NCBI GenBank assembly: GCA_900618425.1
Contig: UZAN01041846.1
Span: forward strand, 37,860-54,206
DNA from: Echinostoma caproni
Lineage: Eukaryota; Platyhelminthes; Trematoda; Plagiorchiida; Echinostomatidae
DNA length: 16,347 nt
Direction: 5' to 3'
The notes under the pieces were generated by a model, which was not told the origin of the DNA, searched no databases, and saw nothing but the letters and a program-made list of their open reading frames with translations. The translations under genes and the position numbers were made by a program. Positions 9,727-16,347 of the stretch are shown piece after piece. How positions within the stretch are numbered: the first letter of the stretch is position 1; the number at the start of each line of letters is the position of its first letter.

Positions 9727-10150
9727 GGTGATCCCGATCTGCGAGATGACGCATAGCCCTGGAGTGACACGTTACAGTTTTCGGACAAGTGTGATCAATC
9801 GAACTNTTCACAAGCGAAGTCAACAAAGCGCGTGCGTGTCACTGCTTCTGAACTGCATACCATCGGTAGATTGTATCAGCCAATCAGAAACCGTGCGGCC
9901 CGGACAGTAGCTAGACAACGCCAGAAATACTAGAACGTGATTGTCAGAGGTCTGGATGACCAATGAACTTGCTTTGTACATATGATTTATTACCCTTATT
10001 TCCTTCAATACGCGAACTACTACTCCTGTGGCCTTTTCCTCGCGTCTCGGTTACGTGAGATTTGCGTGCAAGTACCAGTGCTTACGCCTCGTCCTTGATT
10101 GTCGATCAGCGATTAGTATTTTGTGTTCAATGCGTACTACTCATACTGCA
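9727..10150 (+). repeat. Dispersed repeat, copy B
   Basis: Second copy of the unit at 3413-3837, same orientation. The distance from GGTGATCC to the end-signal position is 280 bases here and 265 in copy A. The AATAAA is mutated to AATACG (10007-10012). The 3' part GTGGCCTTTTCCTCGCGTCT (from 10028) matches copy A well. It ends in TACTACTCATACTGC (10135-10149), a degraded equivalent of the TAC array. One ambiguous base (9806) lies inside. The copies differ by many substitutions, so the insertions are old. Confidence 0.82.
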
Positions 10151-10530
10151 ACTGCTACAGGCATGTAAGTTGGAGTGCACGGAAAGGCATTTATTTCAAT
10201 ATGTTCAACAGCAACATGAATGATGGGTCTTCTCGTCGACACCAACACGGAAGGACCACACAGATACCTACCGACTCATCTGGAGCAGACTTTTGTTGTG
10301 GGGTATCAGAGCCAGCCCAAACGATCAATCGCAGCCACAGTTTAGACACTGGCCATGTTCGAAGCGATCGTCTTCTGTTCCCTTTGCCCAAACATGAGTT
10401 CGATTAATACTATTTGATGGACTTCAGCTCTCTGATCTGTACTCCTCATGATTTGTCATTAATGTTTATATTGTGGTACGTGTGGGTCGGTACATAATCT
10501 TGAAAGAAATATAAGCGTATGTACACCTGA

Positions 10531-10549
10531 GGTGGGTTAATAACCCACC
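10531..10549. repeat. Perfect palindrome, 9-bp arms
   Basis: GGTGGGTTA, one central A, then TAACCCACC. With a one-base centre it is effectively a 19-base dyad. It could bind a dimeric protein or be a mobile-element end; there is no further support for either. Confidence 0.88.
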
Positions 10550-10743
10550 CCACTCCTAACTTGTGCAATGTTTCATCGACCACTTCAATGGATAGTTAAA
10601 TCAACGCGGTTTGAAATAATTGGCTGTTAGGAAGATAACATTAAAAAGAAGTACATATTTTGAGGATGATTAATTAAAACTACCAACTCATTTACCAGGC
10701 CGACCATTAGAGTATTCAAGACCGGTCGATAGAAAATGGATAG

Positions 10744-10783
10744 AAAGCTTTGATGGTGATGCATTAGGGTCTATCAAAGCTTT
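10744..10783. repeat. Hairpin, 13-bp arms
   Basis: AAAGCTTTGATGG (10744-10756) pairs with CTATCAAAGCTTT (10771-10783) around a 14-base loop, with one G-T pair. It lies about 60 bases before the partial third copy of the dispersed repeat. Confidence 0.85.
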
Positions 10784-10840
10784 GGTGACTGTGGGTGTAC
10801 TTCTAGCACTGAACGAGAAAGAACGATGTTAGCCACTGAG

Positions 10841-11046
10841 TATAGAACGTTAATGCGGATCATCCAATCCTAATCATCAAATCTAATCTCATTGATCCTC
10901 CCTAATAAACTAACCGTTGCTCCCGTGGCCTCCTTCCTGCTTCTCAGTGACGGAAGGTTCCAGTCTACGATCGCTAGTACCGTTCTGTGTTTCATTTGCG
11001 ATCATGAATCATGATCCGTAATCCGTGTCTATTTCGATTACTACAA
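10841..11046 (+). repeat. Dispersed repeat, probable partial copy C
   Basis: Starts with TAGAACGT, as copy B does at 9931. It keeps the order AATAAA (10904-10909), then CCGTGGCCTCCTTCCTGCTTCTC (from 10924, against GTGGCCTTTTCCTCGCGTCTC in copy B), then a GCGATCA...TCCGTGTCTATT block, then ATTACTACAATAAGCC. The distance from the end-signal to the TACTAC is 132 bases, against 128 in copy B. Only the 3' half is present, and it is more diverged than A or B. Confidence 0.5.
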
Positions 11047-12376
11047 TAAGCCTTCTGATCTTCAGGACCAAGTTATTGACATCATCAGACGAAGCGAGGT
11101 TACTTTTGAAAATAATACTGCTGATATGACAAACAGTTATCTTTCTGGTCATTTAGAATAAATAAAAGGGTAACTGATATTTATCACTTTATCAATCTTT
11201 CAAAAGAGAGAAAATTACGTCATTACATTTTGAGGGTTTAAACAAGGGTTCCGAACATTCCAATTCTGTCGCCATTTTGCACTGAATGGAATGTCTCTAA
11301 CCTGGATCCATCTCGTAGAGGAAACTGTGCGTGAACCACTTTGATACCTCGTGAACGATGGAGGTTATATTCATACGTTTGCGGTTGCAGAACTATACAA
11401 ACAAATCAACTATAGTACAAACCCCGGGAGTTACGAGTCGCAAGCTGGCACTTTACAGCCGCATTTCAGCTGCTCTTTTTGTGCGCACGCTGAACCTCTG
11501 ATCTTTCACCTTTAGTAGGATCAAAGATATTTAACCGGTTATTCCCTCGCCCCCAGCTGCACTTACTCATGCCTTCACAATACCGATGGCAAAGGAATCG
11601 AATCCAAGAAAGCTGCCTTTTTCAAGGTCATGTCAAAAAAGGCCAATTAGCAGAGGCCAAAACCACGTTGTATTGCATGTGATTTAATTTATCCAGAAGC
11701 CCATAAAGGACCATCCTCCATTCACGAGAGCAAAATAATACACATATAATGATAAAAGGGGGGCCTAGAAATTTTATCAAACAAAATCCTTTAAAATAGA
11801 ACACTCATTCACTGATTCTGTTTACGGAAACTGTAGGGCTTTTAAGTCTAGAAATCACCTATCTCGCAACTGTTGTTTTTCGGACAATTTTCAGTTATCC
11901 CAAGAAAGCTATTTTCCCCGTTAATAAAGGCAAAAGAGGAAGACTGGTTGCATTTCAGCAAATCAAGCCGTAAATGTGTTGATTCGCTGGTGTAATGCTA
12001 CTAACCATATCACAATTCACGCTATCAACCCTATTTGCCACAGAACCACATGGCGCTATAGTAAAACTATCCCGAATGAATTGTTCCACGAACTTCTAGT
12101 CGGTTCTCAATTTACAAAATAATATCTCCATTCGCGTTGAAATGTCTCCTGGTGTCTTAAGGTTAAGAAAATTCGCTTGTTTGATTGACTAATTATCAGT
12201 CTGATTCAATTAGCTACACGAAAATGTGCCTCTCTTTTTTCGAGACAATTATAGTCGATCAAGAAACTCTATCGAACTCAAGTTGCACCAATAATTGCCA
12301 ACCAGCATGGCAAAAGTTTCGTTTTATTCACCTTCACCGTCCATTAAATTTGTGATGATAAAGTGGAAGAAACCAA

Positions 12377-12398
12377 AACAACAACAACAACAACAACA
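12377..12398 (+). repeat. (AAC)7 microsatellite
   Basis: A 22-base uninterrupted run of AAC units in an A-rich context. No relation to the TAC arrays. Confidence 0.95.
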
Positions 12399-13743
12399 GC
12401 GTTAGGAGCAACAATGAACAATATAAAATAAATAATTTCTATTTCGCCTGTTCGCCGAGCCTGGCAATTTGTTTGCAAACGTTCCATTATCAGCCGAGAT
12501 GACATCATCAGTGCTTGCACGCAGGACAGATGTGAATACTTGTGTACTAATCAAATGATGTGCTTCTTACCAGGCTGTTGGACAGTCTAATATTGACCTA
12601 TCTCGTATGATCAACTTCTGAGAGAACAATGCATCTCTGAAATAGGACAGTTGACCATGTTTGGGTGTTTCTATGACAACCGCGGCTACTGTCTCAAATT
12701 GGCCAACAAACATTTAATAAAACTTGTTCATTGTCCGCCCATTCAACTAACCTCTCGAAAATAATGAGATCCTACCGTAAAAAACGAAATTTGTCCAAGG
12801 TTACCAAAGTAAAGTGTAATGTATATCACAGTTCGTCCTGGGAAATATATGTTGATGTTGCCCAGAAGTTCATCATAGGAGTTACAGTCCATTTCCTGCC
12901 ATGTTGCACCTCTCGGGGATTCGAAAATGCGAAATAGTATTTTAGTCAGTAGTGTATGAAGTAGTATGAAGAAAACAATTGGTGTATTTGTGGCAAGATA
13001 AACAGGATAGATAAAAACTACGTAACTTGTTCTTTATTTTAATAGCATCAGCTGTTTGGTCAAAGAGGAATTAAACCAGACAGTAACACGTAACCTGGAT
13101 GCATCAAAAAAATTTCAATCTTTTATGATGCTCCACGTCCGAACGATGCTGTCGGAATATAGACCTTTTTAAATTTCAAGTAGCTGTTTATCCTGCAACT
13201 ACTCACGTTTCCTTTGGGAAGGTCTTCTAGCTGGAGATTAAATTTCAATTCTAAATTTTGTCCCATTAAGTTACGATGTAGGTGTGATCACCGAAGTGAG
13301 TTCATTTGGTCCACCATGATCTAAAACAGTTTTGGTTTTTTTTTGATTGCACGAAATTAGGGCACTGTTGACGATCCCGAGTAGATCATGCGTGCATGAT
13401 TTAATGCTCATTTCGGAAGCAAAATTACATTCAAGAAAAACCACGTAATCGAAAACAGGTGAAACATCTACTGTAAATGCGTAGTACATTGACTTATTTT
13501 CAAAATTCTACTCTTCCATTATTCGGCATGCAACCTTTCCATGCATTTCTGGTGAGTACCATAGTATCTGTAAAAACCATCTGTTTGTTCAGCTATTTTT
13601 GTTGTTCCTGGTGTATACCGAAACCAGTCGAAACTTTCATTATGATCAGTGCTGATTGGCAATAGTGCAGTTGTTATTGGACATGGTCTCCGTGACTGAT
13701 TAAACGCAATACGTGACTTACGACTTAGAAGGACGTCACTACT

Positions 13744-13761
13744 ACACACTAAGGAGTGTGT
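13744..13761. repeat. Perfect hairpin with four-base loop
   Basis: ACACACT, loop AAGG, AGTGTGT. The stem can continue by two more pairs past a bulge. The tight loop would favour a stem-loop in RNA, but no transcript or terminator role can be shown. Confidence 0.82.
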
Positions 13762-14068
13762 TAGACCCCGATTATGATAACCTTTGATCGGTGCTCTAGC
13801 AATGGTTACTGTGATTATCATCCAAACATTCGCACAGACAAGTCAGTCCAACAGCAGTTATCGATCGGTTGGAGACCAAACATGCTACTGAACACCCCTC
13901 TAGGTCAAACGCGATTATCTTTCACCTAGTTTCACAGCAAGAGAAAGCGACAAAACTCATGGACAAACTAACTTCACTCTCATCAATGAAACTGATGTTG
14001 TGTCCTATTTTTCGTGCCTTTTTTCTTCCTTTTTTAATTTATTGAATATACAAATGTGCGGTTAACAC

Positions 14069-14165
14069 TCAGGAAGAGGACCGCGGCCATACAAAGGCCG
14101 CCGGGGAAAAGACAGAAGTAGGGAAGACGCTGCAGCGCTTCGAACCCGAGACACTCACTTGGCCA
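14069..14165 (-). repeat. GC-rich tRNA-like or SINE-like fragment
   Basis: On the minus strand, TGGCCAAGTGAG (14165-14154) fits an A box of a Leu/Ser-type tRNA, and GGGTTCGAAGC (14147-14137) fits a B box. Only about six bases separate them instead of roughly 30-45, so the anticodon region would be missing. Downstream on the same strand is a GC-rich stem, CGGCGGCC-TTTGTAT-GGCCGCGG, with one mismatch. This GC-rich patch contrasts sharply with its AT-rich flanks and looks inserted. A tRNA-derived SINE head with an internal deletion is my best reading. Confidence 0.35.
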
Positions 14166-15477
14166 CCATCGACCTCACAAACTAATCGTGACTATGGCGA
14201 CTACAGTAACAACAAGGACCACAATGGCTGAGGAAGAACATTCCCCCCAACCCCGCAGTGCTGTGGAAGAAACCTGTGTAGAGTAAAAACTTTATTTATA
14301 GGGAAATGATAAATCGTCAGTTGGCTGTTCGTCGTTTGAAGTTTAACGTTCTTTCCAGGAGCTGTTTTTGATTTCAGGCTGTCATCAAAAGTGAAAATAT
14401 CATAATCCACATTTCCATGGATCAACTGCGGTAACCCCACTCGAAAGTCTTCCACTACATCGGTTTGTACCATCAAACTTTGTTTGTTTATTACTTTTTA
14501 AGATTGAATAGCACATCCATTGGACCATAAGCAAAATCAACGTTTGGAAAACTTCAAGTGGCCATGATGCATGTTTTTTACTGGTTCGATTCCATCCATA
14601 CAAACGATGCTCTCCACCATCGGAAAGTCGCCAAAGATTTACCTCATACCGGTAAAGCATATCAAGGACATATCATCAACTGGCTTGAAATGATCGTTCC
14701 GTTTTCAGGCGGCATCTTTCGTGAGATGCATTCGAATTGACAAATTATCCGACAGACGCTCGATTGGCTGACAATGTAAACAATTTTCCTTGAAGCACTA
14801 TGTGATTTTGCCGTTTAACTCTGATTTGCACCTGGCACATTCAACATGTGCAACAAATTCTGCTTCTTTCTGATAGGCAGGTGCTTGCAGATTGTCACGT
14901 CCTGGACTGCAAGCTTCAAGGCGCCTTCCTCGCAAGGGTTATCCAATTAGCTAACAGCTATACGCGTGTCGAACTAGGTGAAACATGATTGGGTGGCCGC
15001 AACAGTGGATGCTGGTTGGTTAATGGTCAGCTCGTATTTCAGTGACCAAGTGAGTGAGTAACATACCGAGTGCAGGTGACATTTCATGGCTAAGACCAAA
15101 GTTGTTGGGTATAAGCTTGTTTCCAGTGTGCTGAAAAGTTGGAACATATTGGACGAAATGCAGCTTTTCATGGGTGCGACATAACGGGAGTTTGACTGTA
15201 GGAATTTGGAACTCAGTCGAAATTGTGAAATCACGTGCGGCATTGCATAATTGACCGAGAATATCGATGCACGTCTTGCCAATTATTCCAAACACTACCC
15301 TTTCTCTGGCACTGAATTCATATCACAGTTGGACGTGGGTAATGAAATGGGGTACGAAAGCCGTCCGGAGCTCGATCGGATGTAATTGCACTGAACATTT
15401 AATCTCCCCCTGAAAACAATACTACTCCTCACCGTCGGTAGCAAGCACGAAGAGAGGACAGCCTACGCAAACCGGTG
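14166..15477. other. No recognisable gene; some coding-like open frames
   Basis: Minus 14201-14476 is open for 91 codons and includes DVVEDFRVGLPQLIHGNVDY and then FTFDDSLKSK, of protein-like composition but with no family that I recognise. Minus 14974-15295 is open in two frames; one ends near CTCG|GTATGT, a fair splice-donor match, but no pyrimidine-rich acceptor precedes it. A perfect-looking GGTTCGATTCC box at 14583-14593 has no A box at proper spacing. I cannot assign an exon with confidence. Confidence 0.4.
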
Positions 15478-15674
15478 TGTTTGACAGTAATAATAATGGC
15501 AGTTAAGCGGTGGAAATCATGGTGGAGTTGTGTGGGCCTCGGTCGTTTGCGCTTCTTCTGAGTTCACCCCATTTGCGCAATTCGCACACGGACAGGGAGA
15601 GGAAAGATAGAAATCAATAATAAAACCACCATACCTTTTGGACTGTTCGTTTTTATTGACGTTATGTCAAATCA
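15478..15674 (+). other. Possible small LTR or transcript 3' end
   Basis: The block starts TGTTTGACA and ends TGTCAAATCA, an imperfect inverted pair with TG...CA ends. It contains AATAAA at 15619-15624, followed 20-35 bases later by a GT/T-rich tract, as at animal polyadenylation sites. The middle (15520-15600) is GC-richer. No target duplication, TATA box or adjacent coding relic was found, so it may simply be a poly(A) site of an unseen transcript. Confidence 0.22.
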
Positions 15675-16347
15675 AGTCAAGTCAATTCAGGAATTCGCCC
15701 CATGAGTATTTAGCTGCTACATAATCACCCTTCTGTGATAAAAATGAGAAGACAGATAAACAGCGTGACGAAATACTGCATAGATAAGTGATCAAGCAAA
15801 TTCAGGAAAGTTTAAGACTTCCAATGACAAGATCGACCGTAGTAAGAAAATGTGCGAGGTTCGATATTACAAAATATATGTATGCTGTAGTACATGCCAC
15901 CATGTGCTCATGCTTGGGTTGAATGGTAGATATACACACACATTCACGATGACATAAGTTGGGAGTATGAGAAGGATTTAAGAATATCCTGGCAGAAAGT
16001 TTACGGTAAGCATTAAAAAACCGTGAAATTATAAACTGCACAATGAGTTCCCGAGATATGCCACTGTGTTGACATAAGCGCTTGAGGTATCTATGTTTAT
16101 ATTGATCTCGTGCACAAAGGCATGCTAAAAGTCGCAGGATTCATTACCTTGCACAAGTGGATAGCAGCAGAAGAACAAATGAATAAGGTAATTTGTTACG
16201 GGGTGGGACGAGAGATGTATGCTACTTTGTAGACCTTTTATAAATCCCTCAAGTTATTACTTGAGGCATTAGAGGTGCAATTTATTAAAAGCGATAAAGC
16301 TGATCAGATCTATCAGTGAGAAGGGATGCCAGCCATCCTACAACCAG
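15675..16347. other. No recognisable gene to the window end
   Basis: AT-rich. An open frame at 15802-16041 (minus, 79 codons) has no motif. The interval contains the hairpin at 16247-16266. Confidence 0.5.
16247..16266. repeat. Perfect hairpin, 8-bp arms and 4-base loop
   Basis: CCTCAAGT, loop TATT, ACTTGAGG. The fully paired stem and tetraloop make a compact stem-loop. No adjacent gene explains it. Confidence 0.87.

Larger units (their letters stand above)
10151..10840. other. No recognisable gene; two hairpins
   Basis: A GC-richer patch at 10180-10400 is open on both strands for over 60 codons, but I see no motif. AT-rich sequence with two strong inverted repeats follows. Confidence 0.45.
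11047..14068. other. Long interval with no recognisable gene
   Basis: Contains a (CAA)n array, a T9 run (13336-13344), a small tandem GTATGAAGTA duplication near 12954, and a strong hairpin at 13744-13761. Open frames at 12731-12937 (plus), 13271-13489 (minus), 13477-13665 (plus) and 13519-13821 (minus) have no known motif. The minus-strand reading across 11100-11036 (SDDVNNLVLKIRRL) is open but short. Confidence 0.5.

Noticed and set aside
14583..14593. GGTTCGATTCC, a perfect B box on the plus strand
   Set aside because: No convincing A box or acceptor stem lies at tRNA spacing; probably chance.
1..16347. CRISPR array, prokaryotic operon, defence island or prophage
   Set aside because: No regularly spaced direct repeats with unique spacers, no tandem long ORFs and no ribosome binding sites; composition and element types are those of an animal genome.

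Overview
The window looks like a gene-poor, repeat-bearing stretch of an animal nuclear genome. It is AT-rich (roughly 60% A+T by eye) and has stop codons throughout all six frames; the longest open frame is only 106 codons. There are no bacterial-style operons or ribosome binding sites. It does hold animal-type transposable-element relics, trinucleotide microsatellites and single ambiguous bases (2261, 9806) typical of a draft assembly. A parasitic flatworm, perhaps a digenean fluke, is my best guess from the style of the Gypsy and non-LTR relics, but I cannot prove the taxon. I found no gene that I would call intact.

Layout. Positions 130-1026 carry a decayed non-LTR retrotransposon. It keeps an endonuclease/exonuclease/phosphatase (EEP) domain, with a GDFN motif and an SDH motif in different frames, followed by a stretch like the linker to a reverse transcriptase. 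Positions 1281-1824 carry the 3' end of a decayed Ty3/Gypsy LTR retrotransposon: a Pol C-terminus with a VLVIDRIK motif, then a probable LTR of about 255 bp with a TATA box and AATAAA. A dispersed repeat of about 420 bp occurs at 3413-3837 and 9727-10150, with a probable partial third copy at 10841-11046; all are in the same orientation. Its 3' edge abuts (TAC)n or TAC-like sequence. A second (ACT)n array lies at 4139-4170 beside a near-perfect palindrome. Positions 8282-8537 hold a broken Tc1/mariner/IS630-superfamily transposase with CDNAPCH and ALNPIEH motifs. Two tRNA-like, SINE-like pieces lie on the minus strand, around 8951-9001 and 14069-14165. Several short perfect hairpins are scattered through the window.

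The remaining intervals (1825-3412, 4171-8081, 10151-10840, 11047-14068, 14166-15477, 15675-16347) show no recognisable gene. They could be intergenic or intronic. The parts do not work together as a system: the window records at least three independent mobile-element invasions (LINE, Gypsy, Tc1/mariner) plus one unassigned repeat family, all now inactive by inspection. I did not find a novel defence, biosynthetic or regulatory system. The most useful lead is the unassigned three-copy repeat and its link to TAC microsatellites.
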